DNA of 33,232 bases from an uncultured Collinsella sp. (GCA_900542125.1 UQMO01000025.1:1-33232), one strand, 5' to 3'; shown: positions 15,998 through 24,271, counted from the stretch's first letter. Translations and numbers: made by a program. Notes: a model not told the origin generated them from the sequence alone.

Positions 15998-17353
15998 TTA
16001 GTAGGCGCGATCGTTGAGCGTGCTCCAGAGCTTCTTGGACTCAGCCATGGTCCACGCGTTGATCTTGTCCTCATCAATACCGACAAACTCGCGATCCTTG
16101 TACAGGACGCGGCCGTTGATGATGGTGGTGCGGCAGTTTTTGCCCATCATGCCAAAGAGCATGTGGCCGTCGATATTCTCCTCGCTCAGCGGCGTAAAGG
16201 GCTTGTAGTCCATGACGATGACGTCGGCGGCAGCGCCGGCCTCGAGCACACCGAGCTTGCGATCGAAGTACTTGCTCGCCATCTTGGCGTTGTTCTCGAA
16301 CAGCATGGTCATGGCCTCGCACCAGCCCACGTTGGGCATGGCGGCGTTGTGACGCTGAATGATCAGGAAGACCTTAAGGCTCTCGAGCATATCGTGGGTG
16401 TAGGCGTCGGTGCCCATGCACACGGGGATGCCGCGGCGGAAGAACTCGAGCACGGGGGCGCAGCCCACGGCGTTACCCATATTGGATTCGGGGTTGTTGA
16501 CGAGCCAGGTGCCGGACTCCTTGACGATATCCATCTCGGCAGGCGTCACGTGGATGCAGTGGCCCAGCATGGTGTCAGGACCCAGCAGGTTGTGCTGCAG
16601 CAGGCGCTCGACGGGACTGATGCCTCCGCGGTTGAGGCGGGAATCCCACACGTCGTTCATGCCCTCGCACACGTGGATGTGGAAGCCGGTCAGGCCGTTG
16701 TTGGCCTCGGCCATCTTGTCCATGGTCTCGTCCGAAAGCGTGAAGGTGGCGTGACCGCCAAACATGGCGGCGATCATGTGGTTGTCGTTATCGCGACGCT
16801 CCTTGGCGGCCCACTGGGCAAATTCGGCGTTCTCGGCAATGGCCTGGTCGCATTTTTCCTGGCCGCGGCGATCGGAGACCTCGTAGCACAGACACGAACG
16901 CATGCCCAGCTCCTGAGCTGCGTCCTTAATGGTAAAGAGGCTGCCCGGGATCTCGCAGAAGCTCGCGTGGTGATCGAAGATCGTGGTGACGCCATCGCGG
17001 ATGGAATCCAGAATCGTGGCATAGGCGCTTGCCTTGGTGCCGTCGAGTGTCAGGTTGTCGTCGATCTTCCACCACTGCTGCTCAAGATTCTCCAGGAAGT
17101 TGGTGGGGTTGCAGCCCTTAATGGCAAGGCCGCGGGCGAGACCCGAGTAGATGTGGGTGTGGCAGTTGATGAGTCCGGGCATGATGAGGTTGCCCTGGGC
17201 GTCGACGTACTCGGCATCCGGGTACTTGGCCTTGAGCTCGCACTCGGGGCCCACTTCGACGATCGTATCTCCGTCAATGGCGACCGCACCGTTTGGAATG
17301 AACGGGGTCTGAGCGTTGCGAGTAAAGACGGAACCGTTAGCGACCAGAAGCAT
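15998..17353 (-). CDS. ssnA: SsnA, amidohydrolase of selenium/purine clusters
   Basis: The 451-residue protein is an amidohydrolase-fold enzyme: the metal motif NCHTHIYSGLARG (H65 and H67), FHIHVCEG, GHCIHVTPAE and MGTDAYTHDM give the usual metal-binding histidines and aspartate. It matches the SsnA family, related to cytosine and guanine deaminases and chlorohydrolases, which is found beside YgfK and Se-dependent hydroxylases. A deaminase or ring-opening step on a purine-derived compound fits the operon, but the reaction is not established. The second ATG (17353) is chosen because AAGGGAG lies six bases before it; the frame also opens at 17371. It follows the permease gene after a 195-bp gap with a stem-loop. 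Confidence 0.9.
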   Translation of the reverse strand: MLLVANGSVFTRNAQTPFIPNGAVAIDGDTIVEVGPECELKAKYPDAEYVDAQGNLIMPGLINCHTHIYSGLARGLAIKGCNPTNFLENLEQQWWKIDDNLTLDGTKASAYATILDSIRDGVTTIFDHHASFCEIPGSLFTIKDAAQELGMRSCLCYEVSDRRGQEKCDQAIAENAEFAQWAAKERRDNDNHMIAAMFGGHATFTLSDETMDKMAEANNGLTGFHIHVCEGMNDVWDSRLNRGGISPVERLLQHNLLGPDTMLGHCIHVTPAEMDIVKESGTWLVNNPESNMGNAVGCAPVLEFFRRGIPVCMGTDAYTHDMLESLKVFLIIQRHNAAMPNVGWCEAMTMLFENNAKMASKYFDRKLGVLEAGAAADVIVMDYKPFTPLSEENIDGHMLFGMMGKNCRTTIINGRVLYKDREFVGIDEDKINAWTMAESKKLWSTLNDRAY

Positions 17354-17500
17354 GGATGCTCCCTTCAACATCAGGGGCGGGGTTTGACACCTCTGACATG
17401 GCGGAGTGCGAAGCGCCGGCCTACACCGGAAACGGGCCCTCTCCCGTCAACGCTTCACCAAAGGGGCAAACCCTTTGAAGTGCGGCTTGGCGCCGCATGA

Positions 17501-17532
17501 CGTCGGCGGACGAGGCGATGCGTCCGCCGACG
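17501..17532. repeat. Intercistronic stem-loop between permease gene and ssnA
   Basis: CGTCGGCGGACG and CGTCCGCCGACG form a perfect 12-bp stem with an eight-base loop, 16 bp after the permease stop. Further short palindromes (TGCGGC/GCCGCA at 17481-17496) follow. There is no T-run, so read-through into ssnA is likely, perhaps with reduced expression of the distal genes. Confidence 0.7.
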
Positions 17533-17548
17533 AATAGCACCGAATTGG

Positions 17549-18943
17549 TTACTTCTTGCTCTCGGGCAAGACCAGATCCACGGCAGCGTCCTTGGCAGCA
17601 TCGATGTGCTGAGCCACGACCGGCGTCTGCGGAAGGATCAGGTTAAGGACAATGGCCATGATGGCGGTGGGGGTTACGGCATTGGAGCCGATGACGGTGG
17701 ACACCCAGGCGGGCATACCCTCGCCGGCAAGGCAACCGCTGGCCATCCAGATACCCAGGCCAAAGACGACGGAGGTGCCGACGATAGTGGTAGTGCGCTG
17801 CGTGAGGCCCTCGCGGGTGAACATGCGCACGCCGTTCATGGTGATGGTGCCAAAGACGCCGACGGTCGCGCCGCCGATGACGGGCTGCGGGATAGCGGAA
17901 AGGACGGCAGAAAGCTGCGGGAACAGGCCGGCGATGGCAAAGACGGCCGCGATGATCACAAAGACCCACTTGTTGACGACCTTGTTGGAGCAGATGATGC
18001 CCACATTCTGGCCAAGGGCGCTGGTGGGAAGACCGCCCAGCAGGCCGCCGACCATAGAGGTGAGGCCCTGGGACACGATAGCGCCGGAGAGCTCACGCTC
18101 GGTGGGCATACGGTCGATGGAGCCCAGGCAGGCGGCGGAGACGTCACCGATAACCTGAATAGCAACCATGGGGAACACGACGGCGAGGGTAATGCAGACC
18201 TCGGGATCAAACTCGAGCGCGTAGGGCATGAGCTTGGGAAGGGCGAAGACCTGAGCGGTGGCGACGCTGGAGAAGTCGATCATGCCAAAGGGGATGGAGA
18301 CGATCATGCCAACGATCATGCCAAAGAACACGGATCCCAGCTTGAGCGTGCCCTTGCCAAAGTTGGCGAGCGCAAAGACCACGGCGAAGGTGATAAGAGC
18401 GACGCACCAGGCCTGCGGGGTGCCCCACAGCGGCGTACCCATACCGCCGGCCATATACTTGACGGCCGTGGGATAGAGAGAGACGCCAATGGAGAAGATG
18501 ACCGTACCGGTCACGACGGGTGGGAACAGCCACTTGATCTTGCTGTAGGCCAGACCAAAGAGGACCGCGACGGCGCCGCCGACGATCTCGCCACCCAGCA
18601 GCGCACCAAAGCTAAAGCCCGAGGCACCCATGGCCTGCAGGGCCGGCAGGAACGCGAACGAAACGCCCATGACGATGGGCAGGCCGCCGCCGATGCGACG
18701 GAAGGGAGCGAAGGCCTGAAGGGCCGTATCGATCGCCGAAAGAATGAGCGCGACCTGGATGATGTCGGTGCTCTGCTGGCTATTAAAGCCGTAGACGCCG
18801 GCCATGATGACCGCCGGGGTAATGATGCCGGCAAACGATGCCAGTACGTGCTGAAGGGCACACGGGATCATTTCCTTAACGGGCGGCATGCCTTCGCGAG
18901 TGAACAGGGCTTCAGTGCCGTTCGTAACCGTCTCCTGGGTCAT
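17549..18943 (-). CDS. NCS2 family purine (xanthine/uric acid) permease
   Basis: The 464-residue protein is a polytopic membrane protein of the nucleobase-ascorbate (NCS2, UraA/XanQ/PbuX) family, with a dozen or more hydrophobic segments. The family signature is visible as ALGQNVGIICSNKVVNKWV (around residue 315), preceded by GGLPTSALGQN; the conserved substrate-site glutamate segment is less certain. It imports a purine by proton symport. Xanthine or uric acid is the likely cargo because the following genes encode a molybdenum hydroxylase, YgfK and SsnA. It is the first gene of that minus-strand operon and is divergent from a YheO-type regulator; a promoter with an overlapping operator-like box lies at 19031-19059. 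ATG at 18943 with GAGGAT/GGTGG upstream. Confidence 0.9.
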   Translation of the reverse strand: MTQETVTNGTEALFTREGMPPVKEMIPCALQHVLASFAGIITPAVIMAGVYGFNSQQSTDIIQVALILSAIDTALQAFAPFRRIGGGLPIVMGVSFAFLPALQAMGASGFSFGALLGGEIVGGAVAVLFGLAYSKIKWLFPPVVTGTVIFSIGVSLYPTAVKYMAGGMGTPLWGTPQAWCVALITFAVVFALANFGKGTLKLGSVFFGMIVGMIVSIPFGMIDFSSVATAQVFALPKLMPYALEFDPEVCITLAVVFPMVAIQVIGDVSAACLGSIDRMPTERELSGAIVSQGLTSMVGGLLGGLPTSALGQNVGIICSNKVVNKWVFVIIAAVFAIAGLFPQLSAVLSAIPQPVIGGATVGVFGTITMNGVRMFTREGLTQRTTTIVGTSVVFGLGIWMASGCLAGEGMPAWVSTVIGSNAVTPTAIMAIVLNLILPQTPVVAQHIDAAKDAAVDLVLPESKK

Positions 18944-19030
18944 TTGACCACCAATCCTCGAAGTAGTTGTTTTCGCATCTAACGCTCTATTGTGACGCAG
19001 TGCGGGGTTGAGGTTGTGCCTTCATTGCAT

Positions 19031-19059
19031 ATCGTATTAAAGATGATTCTCATTCTCAA
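19031..19059 (-). promoter_or_regulatory. Promoter of the permease-led operon with overlapping operator-like box
   Basis: On the minus strand TTGAGA (19054-19059) and TACGAT (19031-19036) are 17 bp apart, a sigma-70-like pair, about 90 bp before the permease ATG. TGAGAATGAGAATCA (19044-19058), which matches 11 of 14 positions of the Fur-type 7-1-7 box, overlaps the -35 and spacer. The regulator could be a Fur-family protein or the divergent YheO-type regulator. Confidence 0.45.
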
Positions 19060-19154
19060 TAATAATTTTTTGTTATCAGACTATTCTTCAGCTGAATTAA
19101 CGCATTTCCGCAGGTCATGAAAGTGTCTGGTCAAAATAACATCTAACTTTTCTT

Positions 19155-19183
19155 TTGGTCAACCGTTTACCGCCAAATATCTA
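19155..19183 (+). promoter_or_regulatory. Possible promoter of the YheO-type regulator gene
   Basis: TTGGTC (19155-19160) and TATCTA (19178-19183) are 17 bp apart, about 110 bp before the GTG start. The heptamer TGGTCAA overlaps the -35 and recurs at 19128-19134, and in the opposite orientation at 18944-18950 near the permease start, so it may be an operator shared by the divergent promoters. The 352-bp gap is otherwise AT-rich without a gene. Confidence 0.3.
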
Positions 19184-19295
19184 CCGCTCATCTGTATTAC
19201 GCAATGTACCTGCGGATATACGAGATGATGGGCAGCGTGTTACCATGAGAAAAAATTGTTATGAACATTTCCGATTTCACTCAAAGGAGTTGCCC

Positions 19296-19952
19296 GTGAA
19301 CGAGACCGTACGCCGCTTTTTGCCGATGGTCGATTTTCTGGAGCAGATACTCGGCAAAAACAGTGAAATCGTGCTGCACGATTTCTCGGATCCCGACCAC
19401 GCCATCGTCGATATTCGCAACGGCATCGTGAGCGGCCGCAAGGTCGGCGGCCCCGCCACCGATCTGGCGCTCAAGATCATGCACGACCCCAAGTATCGCG
19501 ACCTGCCGTTTATTACGGGCTACGAGGGGCGCGGTGCCGGCGGCAAGACGTTGGAGTCAGCGACGTACTTTATCCGCGAGAATGACGAGATCGTCGGTAT
19601 GCTCTGCGTCAACACCGACCTTTCCACAGTACGCTCCATCAACGCCATGGCGCAGCAGCTCATGGCGTGCTTCGACGCAGCGCCGACGCGCACGGAGCCC
19701 GCCCCTATCGAGGTCGAAAGCCTTTCGGAGTCCACACAGGAGCTCATCGACCGCAGCATTGCCGAGTTGCTGAGCGCGCGCGGGCTGGATGTAGCGTCGC
19801 TTGGTCAGAGCGACCGCGTGGACGTCATTCGCCACCTCAACGGCAACGGGGTGTTCATGCTCAAGGGCGCCGTGGCCTGCGCCGCCACCGCGCTGGGCAT
19901 CTCGGAGCCCAGCGTCTACCGCTACCTGCAAAAAGTTCGCAAGGAGGGCTAA
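19296..19952 (+). CDS. YheO/DauR-type transcriptional regulator
   Basis: The 218-residue protein has an N-terminal PAS-like YheO domain (FLEQILGKNSEIVLHDFSD, then GYEGRGAGGKTLESATYFI and EIVGMLCVN) and a C-terminal helix-turn-helix (ATALGISEPSVYRYLQKVR). The GTG at 19296 is chosen because AAAGGAG lies eight bases before it; the frame opens earlier at 19155 but without homology-like sequence. Members of the family (for example DauR) sense a small molecule and control a neighbouring catabolic operon. Here the gene diverges from the permease-ssnA-ygfK-ferredoxin-xdhD operon, so it is the likely purine-responsive regulator of it. That role is inference from position. Confidence 0.88.
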   Translation: MNETVRRFLPMVDFLEQILGKNSEIVLHDFSDPDHAIVDIRNGIVSGRKVGGPATDLALKIMHDPKYRDLPFITGYEGRGAGGKTLESATYFIRENDEIVGMLCVNTDLSTVRSINAMAQQLMACFDAAPTRTEPAPIEVESLSESTQELIDRSIAELLSARGLDVASLGQSDRVDVIRHLNGNGVFMLKGAVACAATALGISEPSVYRYLQKVRKEG

Positions 19953-19996
19953 CGAGCAAAATGGAGCGCGGCTCCACAAGCGACCCGTCACTTGAC

Positions 19997-20034
19997 AAAA
20001 GACCCTGCAGCTCGCACGCGCTGCAGGGTCTTTT
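19997..20034. terminator. Bidirectional intrinsic terminator between regulator gene and ridA
   Basis: A 15-bp perfect stem (core GACCCTGCAGC and its complement) with an eight-base loop has A and T runs on both sides, so it can stop the plus-strand regulator transcript and the minus-strand ridA transcript, whose genes converge here. Confidence 0.92.
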
Positions 20035-20064
20035 TGCATGTCATGTTTAGTTGTGGCCAACGCC

Positions 20065-20442
20065 TTAGAGAGCGGCGACGACCTCGATCTCGACCAGACC
20101 GCCAGCCGGAAGGGCGGCAACCTGGAAGGCGCTGCGCGCGGGGAACGGAGCCTCGAACTTGGAGGCGTAGATCTCGTTCACGGCAGCGAAGTCGGCGATG
20201 TCGGCCAGGTAGACCGTGGTCTTGACGACATCGGCAAAGGTGGCGCCGGCAGCGGTCAGCAAGGCCTCGACGTTGGCGAGGGACTGCTTGGCCTGGGCCT
20301 CGACGCCCTCGGGCATCTTGCCGGTCGCGGGATCGATGCCCAGCTGGCCGGACAGGAACACCATGTTGCCGGCCTGGATACCGGGGGAATACGGGCCGAT
20401 GGCTGCGGGTGCGTTATCGGAAGACACGACGGTCTTGCTCAT
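20065..20442 (-). CDS. ridA: RidA family enamine/imine deaminase
   Basis: The 125-residue protein is full length for RidA (YjgF/UK114), which hydrolyses reactive 2-aminoacrylate and related enamines made by pyridoxal-phosphate enzymes. Motifs include AIGPYSPGIQAGNMVFLSGQ and the signature RSAFQVAALP with VEIEVVA; R103 corresponds to the conserved substrate-binding arginine. The ATG at 20442 is preceded by a near-perfect AAGGAGATAAAC. It is monocistronic, converges with the YheO-type regulator gene and is divergent from the U32 gene. RidA genes are sometimes placed near purine or amino acid degradation genes, so a link with the purine block is possible but unproven. Confidence 0.95.
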   Translation of the reverse strand: MSKTVVSSDNAPAAIGPYSPGIQAGNMVFLSGQLGIDPATGKMPEGVEAQAKQSLANVEALLTAAGATFADVVKTTVYLADIADFAAVNEIYASKFEAPFPARSAFQVAALPAGGLVEIEVVAAL

Positions 20443-20761
20443 GTTTATCTCCTTACGATCAGTTGAGAAAGCGTGAGCGCGGCGTTCACACCGGGAGGCA
20501 CAGTTCGGTCTGAACACCGCGCTTGATTGGGATGGTACTCAAGGTTTCCGCGTAATGCAAGATTATTATCACGCTGCGAGAATATTTTATCGCCCAACGG
20601 CGCGTACGGGCCGATGAGCGGCGTGACTGGCGACCTGCCTGAAAACTGATCCCTTTTCCCGAGAGGCTGCTGAAGACTTTGTCCTGCTTAGGCTGTGGGC
20701 ATCGTCCACCGCAACGGCACCACTATACTTTTGAGTATCTGAGCATTTTGAAAGGCAGGAT
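20443..20761. other. Divergent promoter region between ridA and the U32 gene
   Basis: No gene seen. For ridA a weak minus-strand pair TTGCAT and TACCAT with a 17-bp spacer lies near 20535-20565. For the U32 gene a TATACT at about 20723-20728 followed by a small palindrome ATACT-TTTG-AGTAT could be the -10, but no good -35 is visible. Assignments are weak. Confidence 0.35.
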
Positions 20762-23257
20762 ATGACCGCAACCGCCAGCCGAACCACCAACCGCAGGCCC
20801 GAGCTTTTGGCCCCCGCCGGAGGCTCGGAGCCCTTTGCCGCCGCGCTCGCCGCCGGGGCAGACGCCATCTACTGCGGTATGGGCAGCTTCAACGCCCGCC
20901 GCAAGGCAACGAACTTTACCGACGAGGCCTTTGAGCAGGCCTGCCGCGCCGCGCATCTAGCCGGCTCGCGCGTCTACGTCACGGTCAACATCGTCATCAA
21001 GCAGTCCGAGATGAGCGATGCACTGCAACTCATCCATCGCTGCTCCACGCTGGGCGCCGACGCCTTCATCATCCAGGACTGGGGTCTGTTCTTTGAGGTC
21101 AAGCGCACCATGCCCGGCATCGAGACACACATCTCGACCCAGGCGAACATCCATGACGACCGCGGAACCATCTGGTGCCGTGAGCAGGGCGCCGACCGCG
21201 TGACCCTCTCGCGCGAGCTTTCCATCGACGAGATTGCCACCATTCACGACGCTGCGCCCGATGTTGACCTTGAGGTCTTTAGCCACGGCGCCATCTGCTT
21301 TTGCTACTCGGGTCTATGCCTGCTGTCGAGCTTTGCCATGGCGGGCCGCTCGGCCAATCGCGGCATGTGCGCTCAGCCTTGTCGCCTGCCTTACGAACTA
21401 ATCGACGAGAACGGTCGCGCGCTCTCCCCCGCCGGTCGCGAGCGCGCGCTGTGCCCACGCGACACCAACACTTCGCAGCTTGTTCGCCGTCTGTATGACG
21501 CCGGCGCCGCATCGCTCAAGCTCGAGGGCCGCATGAAGGCGCCTGATTACGTGTATTCCATCGTCGACGTGTATCGTCATCAGATTGATGACATGCTTGC
21601 CGATGTTTCGACCTCTAAGGATGAGGATGCCGCCCGCCAGCGCCAGCTCAAGCGCTGCTTTAACCGCGACTTTACGCACGCCTATCAGGACGGTACCTCG
21701 GGCGACGAGATGATGAGCTACGAGCGCTCCAACAACCGCGGCCAGATCGTGGGCACGGTGCTGGGCAGCCGTCTGGCCAACCGCGATGTGCGCGGGCTCA
21801 AGCCCGACGACCGCCGTCGCCGCGCTGCCATCGCCCGCATTGAGTTGTTTGAGCCCGTTGGCAAGGGCGACCTGCTGGAGCTTCGCCATGACGATGAGTT
21901 CGACCAGTTCCTGACCACCATCGCCGCCGATGATGCCGCCGCGGGCGACATCATCGAGTGCCGCGTGCCCCGCAGCATGCCCGAGGGCTGCCGCGTGCGC
22001 GTGATTCGAAGTCAGCGCGCCATTGACGCCGCCGGCGCCGCGCTCAAGCGCGATGTGCTGCGCCGCCGCGCCGTGGATGTTACCGTCGTAGCGCGTCTGG
22101 GCGAGCCGTTTACCGTTACGCTCACCTGCTGCGACGATCCTTCGCTTACGGCCACGGCCACGGGCTTTACCGTCGAGGCTGCCAAGACCCGCGCCGTCGA
22201 GGCATCCGATCTGGTTGAGCACGTCGGGCGCATGGGCTCCTCTCCCTTTGAGGCCGCAAGCTTTGACGTTTCGCTCGACGCCGGCTGCGGTATGGGCTTT
22301 TCCGCCGTGCACAAGGTGCGCGCCGCCGCTTGTAAGGCGCTGGAAGAGGTCATTCTGGCACCGTACGAGGAGCGCGCGAAAACGCTCGAGCTGCCGGCGA
22401 TTGCAACCAGTGATTCCCGTCCCGCGCCCGAGCACTACCGCGATGAGCCGCAGATCTGTGCCACCGTCACCTCGCTCGAGGCCGCCGAGGCAGTGCGGGC
22501 GGAGGGTGCAACGCGCATCTACATGACCACCGACGCGCTCGATGCGGCCGAGCTCTCCCCTGCCGATGCATTTGAGCAGGGCATCGTACCCGTGCTCGAC
22601 GAGGTCTGCCGCGCCGTTGACCACGTACGTGTCGACCCGTGGGTTGTTGCCGGCGCCACGGTCGCTATTGGCAACATCTCTGAGCTTGCCCTGGCCGCCC
22701 AGGTTGGCGCCACGGCCGAGATTCGCTCTTGCCTGCCGGTGCACAACACGCCCTGCATGGAGGCGCTTGCCGAGCGCGGAGCCGGTGCGTTTTGGCTCTC
22801 GCCCGAGATCACACTCGACGAGATTGTCTCGCTCGGCGCCGCCGCGCCCGCGGCTCTGGGCATCACCGTCTTTGGCCGCCCGCGCGTCATGACAAGCGAG
22901 CATTGCATTCTGCAGGTTGCCAACGGCTGTATCCACGATTGTGCCAACTGCCGCCTGCGTGCCCGCAAGCTCTCGCTCAAGAATATCGACGGCAAGATCA
23001 TGCCGGTGCGTACCGACATCCACGGCCGCTCACGCCTGTACGACGCCTACCCCATCGACCCCACGCCGCAGGTACCGCAGTTGCTCGACGCCGGCGTCCG
23101 TCGTCTTATGGTCGACGGAACCCTGCTCGAGGCCGATGAGATTGGCCGTGCCGTCGCTCGCGTCCGTCGCGCCGTCGAGGCGGCTCAAGCCGGCCGCAAG
23201 CCCGCCGCCCGCCTGCGCGGCGCCACCTCGGGCTGCATGTTTGTGGGAATTAGCTAA
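20762..23257 (+). CDS. U32 family protein with DUF3656-like middle (RlhA/TrhP-like)
   Basis: The 831-residue protein has an N-terminal U32 domain: ELLAPAGGSEPF (residues 14-25) and the U32 signature EVFSHGAICFCYSGLCLLSS (171-190) with following cysteines C203 and C207. A DUF3656-type region and a second U32-like C-terminal half with CILQVANGCIHDCANCRLR follow. Although called peptidases, studied members (RlhA/YdcP, TrhP/YegQ) hydroxylate cytidine in 23S rRNA or uridine in tRNA, and the conserved cysteines suggest an iron-sulfur cluster. RNA modification also fits the next gene, a pseudouridine synthase 15 bp downstream. ATG at 20762 with AAAGGCAGG upstream. Exact target unknown. Confidence 0.88.
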   Translation: MTATASRTTNRRPELLAPAGGSEPFAAALAAGADAIYCGMGSFNARRKATNFTDEAFEQACRAAHLAGSRVYVTVNIVIKQSEMSDALQLIHRCSTLGADAFIIQDWGLFFEVKRTMPGIETHISTQANIHDDRGTIWCREQGADRVTLSRELSIDEIATIHDAAPDVDLEVFSHGAICFCYSGLCLLSSFAMAGRSANRGMCAQPCRLPYELIDENGRALSPAGRERALCPRDTNTSQLVRRLYDAGAASLKLEGRMKAPDYVYSIVDVYRHQIDDMLADVSTSKDEDAARQRQLKRCFNRDFTHAYQDGTSGDEMMSYERSNNRGQIVGTVLGSRLANRDVRGLKPDDRRRRAAIARIELFEPVGKGDLLELRHDDEFDQFLTTIAADDAAAGDIIECRVPRSMPEGCRVRVIRSQRAIDAAGAALKRDVLRRRAVDVTVVARLGEPFTVTLTCCDDPSLTATATGFTVEAAKTRAVEASDLVEHVGRMGSSPFEAASFDVSLDAGCGMGFSAVHKVRAAACKALEEVILAPYEERAKTLELPAIATSDSRPAPEHYRDEPQICATVTSLEAAEAVRAEGATRIYMTTDALDAAELSPADAFEQGIVPVLDEVCRAVDHVRVDPWVVAGATVAIGNISELALAAQVGATAEIRSCLPVHNTPCMEALAERGAGAFWLSPEITLDEIVSLGAAAPAALGITVFGRPRVMTSEHCILQVANGCIHDCANCRLRARKLSLKNIDGKIMPVRTDIHGRSRLYDAYPIDPTPQVPQLLDAGVRRLMVDGTLLEADEIGRAVARVRRAVEAAQAGRKPAARLRGATSGCMFVGIS

Positions 23258-23272
23258 CCGAAAGGCTTACAC

Positions 23273-23932
23273 GTGAACGAAGAACCTCAAGTCCTCTACT
23301 GCGACGCCTGGCTCATGGCCATCGACAAGCCCGCTGGCATGATCGTCCACGGTGACGGCACCGGCGAGCGCACACTTACCGACTACGCTAGCGACCTTTT
23401 GTTGGCGATGGGCGACGGCTTTGCCGCGACTGACATGCAGCCGCTCAACCGCCTGGACCGCAACACCACCGGCGTGGTGTTGTTCTCGCTCGACAAGCAG
23501 ACGCAACCCGCTTTTGACCAGATGATCATCGACCACGCATTCGAAAAGCACTACCTGGCGCTCGCCGAGGGCAAAATCGACTGGAACGAAAAGCTCATCG
23601 ACAAGCCCATCGCCCGCGACCGCCACGATAGCCGCAAGATGCGCGTTGGCGCCAGCGGCAAGCCGTCTCAGACGCGCGTCAAGGTACTCAAGCGTCTTAA
23701 GAGCCGCCGTGGCCTGCCCACGCGCTCGTATATTGATGTCGAGCTGCTCACCGGCCGCAAGCATCAGATTCGCGTGCACCTGGCCAGCGAGCGTCATCCC
23801 CTGGTTGGCGACGACCTGTACGGAACGCCGCGCCCTTGCGGCCTGATGCTCCACGCCCACAGCGTGTCCTTCACGCATCCCGTAACCGGCGAGCACATCC
23901 ACATCGAAGCCCCCTGCCCCTGGGAGCCCTAA
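23273..23932 (+). CDS. RluA family pseudouridine synthase
   Basis: The 219-residue protein isomerises uridine to pseudouridine in rRNA or tRNA. The catalytic motif is LNRLDRNTTGVVLFS with D62 as nucleophile; the usual HRLD is NRLD here. GRKHQIRVHLA and HPLVGDDLYG are further RluA signatures. There is no N-terminal S4 domain, so it is a short member. The GTG start at 23273 is preceded by GAAAGG about eight bases upstream and lies 15 bp after the U32 gene, so the two form an RNA-modification operon. The transcript then enters a repeat array (24002-24218) and a terminator (24235-24271). Confidence 0.92.
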   Translation: MNEEPQVLYCDAWLMAIDKPAGMIVHGDGTGERTLTDYASDLLLAMGDGFAATDMQPLNRLDRNTTGVVLFSLDKQTQPAFDQMIIDHAFEKHYLALAEGKIDWNEKLIDKPIARDRHDSRKMRVGASGKPSQTRVKVLKRLKSRRGLPTRSYIDVELLTGRKHQIRVHLASERHPLVGDDLYGTPRPCGLMLHAHSVSFTHPVTGEHIHIEAPCPWEP

Positions 23933-24001
23933 AACCTGCCAAAAAGGGACAGGCACCTTTGTGGTGGCTTTGTCGCAATGGCTCAGCCGCGGTCCCAAAA
24001 C

Positions 24002-24218
24002 GTCTCGATCTGTAACAGTTAGAGCTCATTTTCCGGCCTATCTGTTACAGATCGAGACATTCGAATCCCCCTTAAGGGAAAATCTCAATCTGTAACAGTA
24101 ACTCGGCAAAATCAAGCTCAGATGTTACAGATTGAGACAAAGGGACGGCGCGGTTCGGAAGTATCTCAATCTGTAACACCTGGCCCACTTTTAACGGTCT
24201 AGTTGTTACAGACTTAGA
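24002..24218. repeat. BIME-like array of six alternating 15-mers at a 40-bp period
   Basis: The 15-mer TCTCAATCTGTAACA or a close variant starts at 24003, 24083 and 24164 on the plus strand and occurs in reverse complement at 24043, 24123 and 24204. Start-to-start distances are 40, 40, 40, 41 and 40 bp. Neighbours pair into three hairpins; the first has 17-bp perfect arms (24002-24018 and 24042-24058). Variation is matched within hairpins: both halves of the first have CGATC, both of the second CAATC. The third has two mismatches. The loops are related, and the middle hairpin is in opposite orientation to the outer two. The array lies in the 385-bp gap between the convergent rluA-type and DeoR-type genes; no gene was seen in the gap. 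Confidence 0.93.
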
Positions 24219-24234
24219 CAAACCGGTAGACAAC

Positions 24235-24271
24235 AAAAGCTGCAACGCCCGTGATGGACGTTGCCGCTTTT
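24235..24271. terminator. Bidirectional terminator between convergent genes
   Basis: AAAAGC-T-GCAACG and CGTTGC-C-GCTTTT form a 12-bp stem with one mismatch and an 11-base loop. T-runs occur on both strands, so it can end the U32-pseudouridine synthase transcript and the DeoR-type transcript. Confidence 0.8.

Noticed and set aside
12979..18982. Long plus-strand frames opposite ygfK, ssnA and the permease gene
   Set aside because: They are shadows of clearly recognisable minus-strand genes in GC-rich codons; their translations show no domain.
24002..24218. CRISPR array
   Set aside because: The repeats alternate in orientation, are only 15 bp, two spacers are related by inverted homology, and no cas gene is nearby.
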